Of a stretch of 64,000 nucleotides of DNA, positions 30,994 to 40,828 are shown in pieces (position 1 is the stretch's first letter; each line of letters opens with the position of its first letter). The translations under genes were made by a program, and so were the position numbers. Source of the stretch: JBAYJY01 sp041664945 (lineage in GTDB: Bacteria > UBP15 > UBA6099); assembly GCA_041664945.1 (NCBI GenBank), contig JBAYJY010000003.1:1-64000 (forward strand), written 5' to 3'. The notes under the pieces are model-generated. The model worked only from the letters and a program-made list of their open reading frames with translations, did not search any database and was not told the origin of the DNA.

Positions 30994-33540
30994 ATGGCCG
31001 CTCAAAACAATCAAAATAAATTCTCGCGTTACTCTTTTATAATCATTGTGTGCGTTTCGATTCTCGCGCTTTCAGTCGCCCTCAAAAACCCGCTCGGCAA
31101 CGAAGGCGTCAAGCTTGGCTACAGCGAGTTTCTCGACCGCGTCGACCAGAAACAGGTCAAAAAGGTCACGATCGTAAACCAGACCAACCGGCTTCAGGGC
31201 GAGTTCGCCGACGGCAAGAAATTCATCGTCGACGCGCCGGCCGACCCGGATCTTGTGAAAACTCTGCGTGAGCGTAACATTAATTTCTCCGCGGAGAACC
31301 CCGGCATTAAGGAAAATATAACGCAGTTCCTCGCGATGATCATCGTGCCGGTTCTGCTTATAGTGGCGATATGGTTTCTGATAATGAGACAAGCGCAGGC
31401 AGGCGGCAGCCAGGCTATGAGCTTCGGGCGCAGCCGCGCGAAGATGGCATCCGGCAATATGCCGCAGGTGACGTTTGAAGATGTCGCAGGAGTTGATGAA
31501 GCGGTCGGCGAACTGCGCGAGATCGTGGAATTTCTGAAAGACCCGAAACGTTTTCAGACGATGGGCGCTAAAATCCCGAAAGGCGTTCTGCTGCTCGGAC
31601 CGCCGGGGTCTGGAAAAACGCTTCTCGCCCGCGCGATCGCCGGCGAGGCTAAAGTGCCGTTCTTCCACATGAGCGGCTCTGACTTCGTTGAGATGTTCGT
31701 GGGCGTCGGCGCATCGAGAGTGCGCGATCTGTTCGAACAGGCGAAGAAAAGCGCGCCCTGCCTCGTTTTCGTCGATGAAATCGACGCTGTAGGGCGCCAG
31801 CGCGGCGCCGGACTCGGCGGCGGACACGACGAGCGCGAACAAACTCTTAACCAACTGCTCGTCGAAATGGATGGGTTCGACGCCAATTTAGGCGTCATAC
31901 TTCTCGCGGCTACAAACAGGCCGGACGTTCTCGATCCGGCTCTTCTGCGCCCGGGCCGCTTCGACCGCCGCGTTGTGGTCGACCAGCCCGACTTCAAAGG
32001 CAGGCGCGCCATTCTTGACGTGCATGCGCGCGGAAAACCGCTCGATCCTTCAGTCGATCTCGATGTCATCGCCCGCCGCCCTCCCGGCTTCACCGGCGCC
32101 GACCTCGAAAATGCTCTCAATGAGGCCGCCCTGCTCGCCGCTCGCGACAGCTCGACCTCTATCTCTCTTCACCATATCGAAGAGTCCATCGACCGCAACA
32201 TCGCCGGCCCCGAGCGGCGCAGCAGGCTGCTCTCGGAACGCGACAAGAAAGTTACGGCTTACCACGAAGCGGGCCACGCGCTCGCCGCCCGCCTGATTCC
32301 GGACACGGATCCGGTCCACAAGATCTCGATTCTCCCGCGTGGAATGGCGCTAGGCTACACGTTGCAGTTGCCGAGCGAGGACAAGTACACGATGCCGCGA
32401 TCGGAACTGCTCAACGAAATCTGCGTGCTTCTCGGCGGCCGCGTAGCCGAAAAAATTATTTTCGACGACATCACAACCGGCGCCTCCAACGACATCGAAC
32501 GCTCGACAAAAATAGCGCGCCGCATGGTCACAAGATACGGCATGAGCGCCGAACTCGGGCCGCTCACTTTCGGCCGCCAGACTGAAGCCGTCTTTCTCGG
32601 CCGCGACCTCGGACACGAACGCGACTACAGCGAGGAAATCGCCTCCAAGATCGATCAGGAAGTCCATGACATTATTTCCAATTGCTTCGAACGGGTCGAA
32701 AAGCTGCTTCTCGACAACAAGGAACGCCTCGAACTGGTCGCCGAGCAATTAATCGTCCGCGAATTCCTCGAAGGCTCGCGCCTTGAAACTTTGCTGGACG
32801 GCAAACATCTCTCCGATGACGAAGTCGCCGAACTTGAAGCGGAGCGAAAAAAGAACGACGAGGAAAAGAACCGTCTGCGCCTTGAAGCCAAGGACGCTGA
32901 AGAGAAGAAGAAGCTCGAAGATCAGGCTGCGGCCGACGCTCCGGTTCCGCCGCCGGCGCCGGACATCGAAGTCGCCGGAGAAACAGCCACGGCCGCTAAG
33001 GCTTTCTCAGAAGAGGGAATACCGAGCGAAGACGACCTCAGGTCAGCCGGCGGCCTGCTGAGCCAGTTCTATTTCATGCTCGACAAGATTTTTCACGACA
33101 CCGTCGCTCCGTTCGCGATTAACGACAAGGTGCGCTCGCAACTCGAAAAGATGGAGAAAGTCATAGCCGAAAGCAAATCCGACTTCGCGTCCCTGATGCT
33201 TCAGCAGTTGATCCGCGAGAGCGAGGACCGCACGGTTGAAGCTGGGTTCCGCATCCGGCTCGCGCTTCTGCACGTTCGCGACGGTCGCGCCGACCGCGTT
33301 GCTGAAGAGCTTCTCTCCGCCCTAAACACCGGCGAGGATAAACTCGAAAAAAACGCCAAGGGCATTCTGATAAGCGCGATCAGCTATTTCCGCATCCTCA
33401 ATGAAGAGCTCCGGAAAAGCAAACTTTCGTATACAAGCGTTCTCAAAAACAACTCGCTTCTCGAAAAGATAGACAATCGATATCTTGAATGGGAAAAGAA
33501 AGCCCGTTCATCCTCAGGCCAGTTCCCCCACATGTCCTGA
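30994..33540 (+). CDS. ftsH: ATP-dependent zinc metalloprotease FtsH with C-terminal extension
   Basis: An 848-residue membrane-anchored AAA+ protease. Two transmembrane helices lie at about 10-28 and 108-130, then the AAA module with Walker A GPPGSGKT (202-209), Walker B LVFVDEIDAVG and SRH ATNRPDVLDP, and the protease with HEAGH (424-428). FtsH degrades membrane proteins and some regulators. It is about 200 residues longer than usual: after the core (to about 610) come a charged coiled coil, a Pro/Ala linker (PVPPPAP) and a helical domain (about 680-848) without a family I recognise. The ATG at 30994 has no close ribosome site. Confidence 0.95.
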   Translation: MAAQNNQNKFSRYSFIIIVCVSILALSVALKNPLGNEGVKLGYSEFLDRVDQKQVKKVTIVNQTNRLQGEFADGKKFIVDAPADPDLVKTLRERNINFSAENPGIKENITQFLAMIIVPVLLIVAIWFLIMRQAQAGGSQAMSFGRSRAKMASGNMPQVTFEDVAGVDEAVGELREIVEFLKDPKRFQTMGAKIPKGVLLLGPPGSGKTLLARAIAGEAKVPFFHMSGSDFVEMFVGVGASRVRDLFEQAKKSAPCLVFVDEIDAVGRQRGAGLGGGHDEREQTLNQLLVEMDGFDANLGVILLAATNRPDVLDPALLRPGRFDRRVVVDQPDFKGRRAILDVHARGKPLDPSVDLDVIARRPPGFTGADLENALNEAALLAARDSSTSISLHHIEESIDRNIAGPERRSRLLSERDKKVTAYHEAGHALAARLIPDTDPVHKISILPRGMALGYTLQLPSEDKYTMPRSELLNEICVLLGGRVAEKIIFDDITTGASNDIERSTKIARRMVTRYGMSAELGPLTFGRQTEAVFLGRDLGHERDYSEEIASKIDQEVHDIISNCFERVEKLLLDNKERLELVAEQLIVREFLEGSRLETLLDGKHLSDDEVAELEAERKKNDEEKNRLRLEAKDAEEKKKLEDQAAADAPVPPPAPDIEVAGETATAAKAFSEEGIPSEDDLRSAGGLLSQFYFMLDKIFHDTVAPFAINDKVRSQLEKMEKVIAESKSDFASLMLQQLIRESEDRTVEAGFRIRLALLHVRDGRADRVAEELLSALNTGEDKLEKNAKGILISAISYFRILNEELRKSKLSYTSVLKNNSLLEKIDNRYLEWEKKARSSSGQFPHMS

Positions 33541-33553
33541 TTGGAGGCCTCTG

Positions 33554-34075
33554 ATGAGCAACTCCGCTCTCATTGTGATTGACATGCTGAACGATTTCGT
33601 GTCGCCCGACGGCGCGCTTTATGTCGGCGACACCGTCAAACACATCATACCGGAGATTCAAAAAAAGATTTCCAAATATCGCGCAGACGCCGATCCGGTG
33701 ATTTACCTCTGCGACAGCCACGCTGAAGACGACAAGGAATTCGAGATGTTCCCGCCGCACTGCATCGCGAACGGCAAAGGCGCCGAGATTTATAAAGATC
33801 TGCGCCCCAATGCAGGAGAGACCATTGTTTATAAAACACGCTTCAGCGGTTTTTTCAACACAAACCTCGACGCGATTCTGAAAGAAAAGAACCTCGACGC
33901 GATTGAACTGTGCGGAGTATGCACAAACATCTGCGTTCTATATACCTGCGCCGACGCGCGCATGCGCGGCTACAACGTCACCGTAGACCGCCGCTGCGTC
34001 GACTCCTTCGACCGCGCCGCGCACGAATTCGCCCTAAAGGAAATGGAGCGCGTCCTCGGCGCTAAGATCATTTGA
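33554..34075 (+). CDS. Isochorismatase-fold cysteine hydrolase, nicotinamidase-like
   Basis: A 173-residue hydrolase. The catalytic triad of the family is D10 (in VIDMLNDF), K94 (VYKTRF) and C127 (GVCTNICVLYTC). D54, H56 and H69 match the metal site found in nicotinamidases (LCDSHAEDD), which makes deamidation of nicotinamide to nicotinate for NAD salvage the best guess; isochorismate or other amides remain possible. GGAGG lies before ATG. It lies only 13 bp after ftsH and may be co-transcribed. Confidence 0.8.
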   Translation: MSNSALIVIDMLNDFVSPDGALYVGDTVKHIIPEIQKKISKYRADADPVIYLCDSHAEDDKEFEMFPPHCIANGKGAEIYKDLRPNAGETIVYKTRFSGFFNTNLDAILKEKNLDAIELCGVCTNICVLYTCADARMRGYNVTVDRRCVDSFDRAAHEFALKEMERVLGAKII

Positions 34076-34092
34076 TTCATTTCATTGATTTT

Positions 34093-35106
34093 TCAATACC
34101 CCGATAAGCCGGGTTGCGGCGAGAGCGGCATTGGGTTCGCTTTTCTTTTAAACGCTTCGTAGCCCGCGCGGGCGATCATTGCCGCGTTATCAGTGCAAAG
34201 TATAAATTCAGGCATGAAAAATCCGAATCCGCGGCGCTCGCTTTCGGTTTTCATTTTTTCTCGCAGCGGCCTGTTTGCCGCCACGCCGCCCGCAAGCCAC
34301 ACTTCCGCGACTCCGTTCTCTTCAGCGGCGCGCAGAGTTTTCTCCACCAACACGTCCACAACCGCTTCCTGAAATGATGCCGCAAGGTCTTCTATCGTGA
34401 TAGTGTTACCGATTTCTGATTCATGTGTTCTGACGTATGTGATGACCGCGGTTTTGAGGCCGCTGAAACTCAGGTTGAAGTTGCTGTCGTGAATCATCGG
34501 ACGCGGAAATTTCACTTTCCTGGCATCGCCGGCCGCCGCCGCTTTCTGTATCGCAGGTCCGCCGGGATAACCGAGCCCGAGCAGCCTCGCAACTTTGTCG
34601 AACGCCTCGCCCGCCGCGTCGTCAACCGTGCCACCGAGCTTCCGGTAGGCTCCGATTCCCTCAACGTGGATGATGTCCGTGTGGCCTCCGGAGACAAGCA
34701 GACACACAGCCGGCAACCTGACTTCGGGCCCGGACAGGCAGTTCGCGAGAAGATGGCCTTCGAGGTGGTTAACGCCTATCGCCGGGATTTTCAAAACCGA
34801 CGCAAGCGCCCGCGCGACCGAGATGCCGACGACAAGGCTCACAGCCAGACCCGGCCCGACTGTCACCGCCACCAGATTCAGGTCATTGAACCCGACGCCT
34901 GCCTCATCGAGCGCCTCCTGCAAAACCACGTTGATTATTTCCGTGTGTTTTCGCGCGGCGATTTCAGGCACAACGCCGCCGAACAACGCGTGGATGTCCA
35001 CTTGCGACGCAACGACATTCGACAGCAGTTTGTCAGCGCCGCTCAATACCGCTATTGAAGTTTCATCACAGGATGTCTCAATCCCAAGCGTTAGAAAATC
35101 AGTCAT
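34093..35106 (-). CDS. tsaD: tRNA threonylcarbamoyladenosine transferase TsaD
   Basis: A 337-residue ASKHA-fold protein, catalytic subunit for t6A37 in tRNAs that read ANN codons. The iron/zinc-binding HxEGH is H114-L-E-G-H118 and the N-terminal GIETSCDETSIAV is the family signature. TsaB, TsaC and TsaE are not in this window. Start chosen at 35104-35106, with GCGAGG just before it and the signature right after; open frame to 35127 would overlap more of the upstream gene. It overlaps the DUF4127 gene by 8 bp and ends the SPOR-lspA-DUF4127-tsaD operon. Confidence 0.96.
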   Translation of the reverse strand: MTDFLTLGIETSCDETSIAVLSGADKLLSNVVASQVDIHALFGGVVPEIAARKHTEIINVVLQEALDEAGVGFNDLNLVAVTVGPGLAVSLVVGISVARALASVLKIPAIGVNHLEGHLLANCLSGPEVRLPAVCLLVSGGHTDIIHVEGIGAYRKLGGTVDDAAGEAFDKVARLLGLGYPGGPAIQKAAAAGDARKVKFPRPMIHDSNFNLSFSGLKTAVITYVRTHESEIGNTITIEDLAASFQEAVVDVLVEKTLRAAEENGVAEVWLAGGVAANRPLREKMKTESERRGFGFFMPEFILCTDNAAMIARAGYEAFKRKANPMPLSPQPGLSGY

Positions 35107-36628
35107 CCTCGCCGCTCCCGGTTGCATATACGTTCAAATCTATCTCAGGGATTGTAACAGCTTCGAACAGCCGATTCCATGGGAAATAAGTTTCTGCCAT
35201 CCGGCCACCCGTCGCCTCAAGCGCCCATCCCTGCAAGCCGTAAACTTCTATCGTTTTACCGATCAAATATTTTTTTGCGAACTTTCCGAACTCTAATTCC
35301 ATTCCCTGTTTAAGCGCCGTCCGCGCCTCCGCCGGATGTTTGAAACTCATAGGCGTGTCGATAGCGACAGCCATTTCGGCGCGCGGTCCGGTTGAAAACA
35401 GATAATCGTTTGCGACAGCATTTAACAGCAATTCGAACTGCGCCATCGCGTAGGCGATGGCGTCAGCTTCCAAGCCGCCCTTGCGTCCCATGCTCCGGCG
35501 AACCGCCGCAGCAACCGCCGCTTGGGCGATCACTGTTCCGGATGAATTCGCCGTCGTGTTCCATCCTGCGTATCCGCCGAGCCGGAAATATAGCTTGCTC
35601 TTCAGCAATGCTTTCACAAGCGCGGGCGACGATCCGTTCAGATGAATGGCGTCGACTATTCCGACCGCCCTCCCCTTTTCGATATGTTTTTCGATATTCT
35701 TCAGCCACGCCGCGGATACGGTCGCCTCTTTCAACTTCGCGCCGTTTAATTGTTCGAGAAATAAATCTTTTTGATTTTCCGCCAGCTTCGGAACGATAAC
35801 CGCACCCGCCTTTTCAGCGTTTTTCACGAGACGCCCGCCAACGGATTTGATCTGCGCGCGCAACGTGTCGCCGATTTTTGCAGGTTCATATCGCGGAACT
35901 ATTTCTAAATCCTTTTCAGAAGCGTCGATATAAAATGCCGGCCTGTGATGCATGAGATCATTTATGCTTCGCGCGACAAGCAGCGAAGCCAGTTCGTCCG
36001 TTCCCGTCTGAATGGATACCCTGCCGCCGCCGTACTTTCCGGCTTCGCGCTTGAGCGCCGCGAACTCCGCAGCATTCGGGTTGCCCTCGGCGGTATCTTC
36101 TTTCCCGATAATCAGGCAATCAAATATATTTTCGCCGGCCCAGCGAACCATCTCCATGTTGATTTCAAAATTGCGGCGCCGCGCCGGAGAAACACCGTTA
36201 TTTGCGGCGCCCGCGCCATTCATCTGCAGTTTCCACGCTTCGAAAGTCGCGGCGTCGGTTATCGTTATCGCGTCACGAAGAATTATGTTGAAAGCGAAAA
36301 TTGGAAGGTCGCCGAATCGTCTCCTGATTTTACGGAGAATCTTTAAATTATTCAGAGCTTCTTTAAAAGAAACTTCAGGCTTTCTTGAAGAGACGAGTCC
36401 TCCGTAAGCGAGCAGGTCGATGGAAACAACGAGCGCGTCCACGCCGTTACCGAGACTCTTGAAAAGCCATTCGTCAATGCGGCGCCGGTCCGCGGGAGCA
36501 TACAAATCGCCGAGCGTTTCAATTGGCGGAAAGTTAAGAGGGATGCCGGCTAAGCCGGCGATCTGTTTCGGCAGCCGCGTGTTGGCCGGCCGGCTGTCGA
36601 GAGGAATAAGAACTATGCCGTCATTCAT
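35099..36628 (-). CDS. DUF4127 family protein
   Basis: A 509-residue protein of a conserved family of unknown function. Recognisable motifs are VLIPLDSRPAN (residues about 5-15), YGGLVSSR (about 75-82) and YAGWNTTANSSG (about 355-366), all rich in possible active-site Asp, Arg and Asn residues. No signal peptide is seen, so it is probably cytoplasmic. It overlaps lspA by 8 bp and tsaD by 8 bp. The start is ambiguous: ATG 36628 directly after AGAAGG, or GTG 36637. Confidence 0.85.
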   Translation of the reverse strand: MNDGIVLIPLDSRPANTRLPKQIAGLAGIPLNFPPIETLGDLYAPADRRRIDEWLFKSLGNGVDALVVSIDLLAYGGLVSSRKPEVSFKEALNNLKILRKIRRRFGDLPIFAFNIILRDAITITDAATFEAWKLQMNGAGAANNGVSPARRRNFEINMEMVRWAGENIFDCLIIGKEDTAEGNPNAAEFAALKREAGKYGGGRVSIQTGTDELASLLVARSINDLMHHRPAFYIDASEKDLEIVPRYEPAKIGDTLRAQIKSVGGRLVKNAEKAGAVIVPKLAENQKDLFLEQLNGAKLKEATVSAAWLKNIEKHIEKGRAVGIVDAIHLNGSSPALVKALLKSKLYFRLGGYAGWNTTANSSGTVIAQAAVAAAVRRSMGRKGGLEADAIAYAMAQFELLLNAVANDYLFSTGPRAEMAVAIDTPMSFKHPAEARTALKQGMELEFGKFAKKYLIGKTIEVYGLQGWALEATGGRMAETYFPWNRLFEAVTIPEIDLNVYATGSGEDD

Positions 36629-37106
36629 CCTTCTCACCGCTAAAAAACATTACAATCGCGAAAACAGCGAATCCGATAACGATAAAGCAATCGGCGACAT
36701 TGAAAGTCGGCCATTGGCGCTCACCGATATATGCTTTGACAAAATCGTATACGTGGCCGAACCTGAGACGGTCGACCATATTTCCAAACGCGCCGCCGAG
36801 CATCATCCCCAATCCAACAACGCTCGCCCACCGGCCGGGCATGCCTTCCTTCAGAAAGAAAAACAGGATCAATACAGCAGCCGCTATCGGAATCAGGAGA
36901 ACATAAATCCTTATGCCTTGAAACATTCCGAAGGCGATGCCCTGATTGAACGAATTAATGATTGACAGGAATCCGGGAATAATAACGAGGTCATCGCCGC
37001 CTCGCGCGTCCATCATCGCCCGCACGGCGCTTTTCGCGAGTTGGTCCAGCCCCACGACAACCGCGCATATTAAAAGGCACAATAGCTTGTCGGCGTGTTT
37101 TCTCAT
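36621..37106 (-). CDS. lspA: Lipoprotein signal peptidase II
   Basis: A 161-residue membrane aspartyl protease that removes the signal peptide from prolipoproteins after lipidation. Four transmembrane helices are visible, and the two catalytic aspartates are D121 (in HVYDFV) and D139 (in FNVADCF). The window also encodes one lipoprotein substrate candidate with a lipobox. It lies 28 bp after the SPOR protein and overlaps the next gene. Confidence 0.95.
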   Translation of the reverse strand: MRKHADKLLCLLICAVVVGLDQLAKSAVRAMMDARGGDDLVIIPGFLSIINSFNQGIAFGMFQGIRIYVLLIPIAAAVLILFFFLKEGMPGRWASVVGLGMMLGGAFGNMVDRLRFGHVYDFVKAYIGERQWPTFNVADCFIVIGFAVFAIVMFFSGEKDE

Positions 37107-37134
37107 AGGTAATAACTACACATCGAAGAATAAA

Positions 37135-37995
37135 TTACTGGCCGGCGGCGGTTTCGGCGATATACGAATTGTAGCCTTTCACCTGTAATTCGCGCGCCAG
37201 TTTCTGCGCGTTCGCCTTGTCCTTGAACGCGCCGGCCTGAACGCGGAAGCGTGTCTGGCCCTCATACTGAATCTTCTTTATGAAAACTTCCAAACTATAT
37301 TGATCGACGAGCATTTTTTTCATCCGGTCGGCGTTTTCCTGCGAAGTGAAATTGCCGAGTTGAAGCACATAAACGACATCGCCCGGCTTTTCGGCTTGCT
37401 TTGATTCAGCCGCCGGTTTCGACGCCGTGGGCGCGGGTTGTGCCTCAGCTGCCGGTTTCGGTTTCGCTACAACTTTAGCCGGTTCTTTTTCCGTTTTCTT
37501 TTCAGCAACCGACTTTACTTCCGCTTTTTTCGGCGCCGGTTCTTTTTTCTGTTCAGCTTTCTTTTCAGTCACAATCGTGACTGGCTCTGATTCCTCATGC
37601 TTCTTTGCTTCTTCCTTCGCGGCGGGTGCGGCGCCGGTTTCCACCTTCTCAATGCTGACATCGGTTTTCGTCGCCTTTGACGCCGACTGTTGCCCGCCCG
37701 CCTCTTCTTCTGTCAATTGCGGCTCGATTTTATCCGTATTTTGCCGCCCGGATTCAGGCTTTTCTTCTTTCCGCAGTCCTTTTATCTTCTCGCCGGTCTC
37801 TTCAAATACCGAGAGATTGCCGTTTTCGGTTATAGCGGCCGGAGTTTTCTTGCCGCCCAACGCTCCGCTGATCATTGGCACAACAAGCTTGGATATCAGC
37901 AGGGCCGCCACTGTCACCAACACCAAACCGACAATAATTTTTATCCAAAAATAATCCCGCCGCCCGGTTCCTTCGTCCTCTATCTGCTGCGCCAT
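37135..37995 (-). CDS. SPOR domain membrane protein
   Basis: A 286-residue protein with a short cytoplasmic N-terminus, one transmembrane helix (about residues 18-40), a long low-complexity linker rich in Lys, Glu, Pro and Ala (about 60-205) and a C-terminal SPOR domain (about 207-283, with YVLQLGNFTSQENADRM and FRVQAGAFKDKANAQKL). SPOR domains bind denuded glycan strands at division septa. This layout is like FtsN or DedD. It heads the operon with lspA, DUF4127 and tsaD. Confidence 0.88.
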   Translation of the reverse strand: MAQQIEDEGTGRRDYFWIKIIVGLVLVTVAALLISKLVVPMISGALGGKKTPAAITENGNLSVFEETGEKIKGLRKEEKPESGRQNTDKIEPQLTEEEAGGQQSASKATKTDVSIEKVETGAAPAAKEEAKKHEESEPVTIVTEKKAEQKKEPAPKKAEVKSVAEKKTEKEPAKVVAKPKPAAEAQPAPTASKPAAESKQAEKPGDVVYVLQLGNFTSQENADRMKKMLVDQYSLEVFIKKIQYEGQTRFRVQAGAFKDKANAQKLARELQVKGYNSYIAETAAGQ

Positions 37996-38129
37996 ATGCT
38001 TACCAACTCCATTTCAGCTATAAACATGCTCATATTAGCCCGCTGCTCGGGCCTATATAACTATTGTCCATATAATAATGACTTTTTTGACAAAATCGCG
38101 CGATGCGACAGCGCGACCGGCCGCCGCCC

Positions 38130-40826
38130 TTACTTGCCATTCGCTCCGAGGAACGCCAACCGGTCCTTGATCTTCTTCAGATCCTCCATCATCCCGGCAA
38201 GTTTCGCGCGTTCTTTTTCAATTATTTCACGCGGCGCCTTTGAGATGAATTTCTCGTCGCCCAGCTTGTTTTCGCAATATTGAATATCGTTCAGCGCCTG
38301 CTTTTCTTTCTTCATCAGGCGCGCAATCTCCTCTTCGGACATTTCCACTTCGTAATGAATGAATATTTCGACTCCCGCCGAGATCGCGGACATCGCCCGG
38401 ACACCTTCTCCAAGCGGCTTCTCTACCGTAATCCCTTCGACAGCCGCCATGTCCGAGATGAAACCGGACGCCTCTTCAAGCGTCTTGATCTTTTCTTTGT
38501 CGCCATGCGTCAACATAGCGACCGCCACCTTCTTCGCCGGCGGAACCTTCAGCGCCGCTCTCACATCTCTTATTCCACGCACGATCTCCTGCAAAAATTC
38601 TATCCGGGCAACCGACTCTTCGTCGCTCTTCCAGTCAACCTCCGGCCAGCCCGCTTCCAATATCGAATCTTCCGTGCCCGGCAGCGAGCTCCAGATTTCT
38701 TCCGTGATGAACGGAATGAACGGATGCAGCATCACGAGCGTTCCACGCAAAATGTGATGCAGGATCGCCTTCATCGCCGCCGCCGCTTCCGGTGTCGCCT
38801 CACGGATCGGCCGCTTCACCAGCTCAATATACCAGTCGCAGAAATCGTGCCAGAGGAAGCTGTAAACTCCTTGCGCCGCCTCGTTTAGATCGTAGCTTGC
38901 CATCAGGTCGCCGGTCTGCTTAATAACGGCTGAGTAACGGGCCAGAATCCAGCGGTCCTTCAGTTCCAAAACCGACTGGTCGAGCTCTTTGATGCTTTTC
39001 CTTGGCGCGTCCGGCGCCATCATCAGAATGAACCGCGCGGTGTTCCAAAGTTTGTTGCAGAAGTTGCGCCCGGTTTTGAAGCGGTCTTCTGAAACATTTA
39101 CATCCTGCCCAAGCGAACCAAGATAAAGGAATGTGAAACGCATGGCATCCGCGCCGTAAATATCGATGATTTTCAGCGGGTCGATAACGTTGCCGGAGCT
39201 TTTGCTCATCTTTTTGCCGGTTTCGTCGCGCACGATCCCGTGGATAAAAACGTCCCGGAACGGCACGTCGCCGCCGAACTTCAGGCCGAAAAACATCATG
39301 CGCGCGACCCAGAAGAAAATGATATCGAAGCCGGTGACGAGCACGGAAGTCGGATAGTAGAGCTTCAGATCATCAGTCTTGTCCGGCCAGCCGAGAGTCG
39401 AGAGCGGCCACAACCCGGAACTGAACCATGTGTCGAGCACGTCTTCCTGCATCGACAGATTTTCTGAATCGCACTTCGGGCACTTATGCAAGTCCTCGAT
39501 AGAACTGGAACGGGTTCCGCAATCCTTGCAGTCCCAGACCGGAACGCGATGTCCCCACCAAAGCTGGCGAGAGATGCACCAGTCCCGGATATTTTCGAGC
39601 CAGTCAAGATAGACCCCGGCCCATCGCTCGGGCACGAAGCGGGTCCGGCCGTCGCGCACCGCCTGCATCGCAGGAGCGGCCAGTTCCTTCATCTTCACGA
39701 ACCACTGCAAGCTGATGTAAGGTTCGACGGACACCGAGCAGCGGTAGCAATGGCCTACGGAATGCTTGTAAGGCTCCTGCTTGATGAACAGGCCGGCTGC
39801 CTTGAGGTCTTCAATAATCTTCTTGCGGGCGACAAAGCGGTCCATACCTGCGTACGCCGGATAGTCGGCCGTGATATGGCCGTCTTCAGTGAGCATGACG
39901 TATTCCGGCAGACCGTGAGCGCGGCCTATCGTGAAGTCATTAGGATCGTGCGCGGGCGTAATCTTCAGAGCGCCGGTGCCGAATTCCATGTCGACGTATG
40001 TTTCGGTGATTATCGGTATCTCGCGGTTGACAAGCGGCAAAATGCAGATCTTGCCGTGCAAATGCGTGTAGCGTTCATCATTCGGATGGATGGCCACGGC
40101 GGCGTCGCCGAGCAGCGTCTCCGGGCGCGTGGTCGCGATCTCAAGGAACTCATCGCTGTCCTTGACAGGATACTTTATGTGATAGAAAAAAGAGTCCTCT
40201 TCGACGTACTCAACCTCAATGTCGGACAACGCGGTTTTGCAGCGCGGGCACCAGTTGATGATGCGATAATCCTGATATATGAGCCCTTCGTCGAAAAGCT
40301 GCTTGAATGCGGTGCGAACGGCAAGCGAGCACTGAGCGTCGAGCGTGAACCGCTCGCGGGACCAATCCACCGAGGCGCCCATTTTTTCGAGCTGCCCTTT
40401 GATATTGTCATGATACTGGTTTTTCCACTCCCAGACGCGTTCGACGAACTTTTCGCGGCCGAGCGCGTGGCGGTCCGTGCCTTCCTCGCGCAGACGTTTT
40501 TCAACTACGTTCTGAGTCGCGATCCCGGCGTGGTCCATGCCCGGTATCCAGAGCGCGTCGCGGCCGTTCAGATGGTTGAAGCGCACGAGCGCATCCTGCA
40601 GCGTCGTGTTCAACGCGTGCCCCATGTGAAGCGAGCCGGTGACGTTCGGCGGCGGAATGACTATGCAGAATTTCTCCGGCGATGCGCTCGGATGCTTCGA
40701 GAATATTTTGTTGTCTTCCCAGTATTTAATCCATTTGGGCTCGTAAGACGCCGGGTCGCAGCGCGAGCTTAACGGCTCGTCGGCGTCGGTGTTGTTTCCA
40801 TTAGCTGATTTACTCTTGTCGGACAC
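38130..40826 (-). CDS. valS: Valyl-tRNA synthetase
   Basis: An 898-residue class I synthetase that charges tRNA-Val. The HIGH motif is HMGH (67-70), the KMSKS motif is at 539-543 (KKMSKSSGNVIDP), and the editing domain lies between. A zinc-knuckle-like insertion CKDC...CPKC occurs near residue 430-450. The C-terminus (about 825-898) is the coiled-coil arm. It begins 2 bp after lon, so the two form an operon. Confidence 0.97.
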   Translation of the reverse strand: MSDKSKSANGNNTDADEPLSSRCDPASYEPKWIKYWEDNKIFSKHPSASPEKFCIVIPPPNVTGSLHMGHALNTTLQDALVRFNHLNGRDALWIPGMDHAGIATQNVVEKRLREEGTDRHALGREKFVERVWEWKNQYHDNIKGQLEKMGASVDWSRERFTLDAQCSLAVRTAFKQLFDEGLIYQDYRIINWCPRCKTALSDIEVEYVEEDSFFYHIKYPVKDSDEFLEIATTRPETLLGDAAVAIHPNDERYTHLHGKICILPLVNREIPIITETYVDMEFGTGALKITPAHDPNDFTIGRAHGLPEYVMLTEDGHITADYPAYAGMDRFVARKKIIEDLKAAGLFIKQEPYKHSVGHCYRCSVSVEPYISLQWFVKMKELAAPAMQAVRDGRTRFVPERWAGVYLDWLENIRDWCISRQLWWGHRVPVWDCKDCGTRSSSIEDLHKCPKCDSENLSMQEDVLDTWFSSGLWPLSTLGWPDKTDDLKLYYPTSVLVTGFDIIFFWVARMMFFGLKFGGDVPFRDVFIHGIVRDETGKKMSKSSGNVIDPLKIIDIYGADAMRFTFLYLGSLGQDVNVSEDRFKTGRNFCNKLWNTARFILMMAPDAPRKSIKELDQSVLELKDRWILARYSAVIKQTGDLMASYDLNEAAQGVYSFLWHDFCDWYIELVKRPIREATPEAAAAMKAILHHILRGTLVMLHPFIPFITEEIWSSLPGTEDSILEAGWPEVDWKSDEESVARIEFLQEIVRGIRDVRAALKVPPAKKVAVAMLTHGDKEKIKTLEEASGFISDMAAVEGITVEKPLGEGVRAMSAISAGVEIFIHYEVEMSEEEIARLMKKEKQALNDIQYCENKLGDEKFISKAPREIIEKERAKLAGMMEDLKKIKDRLAFLGANGK

Positions 40827-40828
40827 TG

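Noticed and set aside
39486..40772. 428-codon open frame on the plus strand
   Set aside because: It lies fully antisense to valS, whose motifs (HMGH, KMSKS) are intact; the frame has no family-like sequence and no ribosome site.
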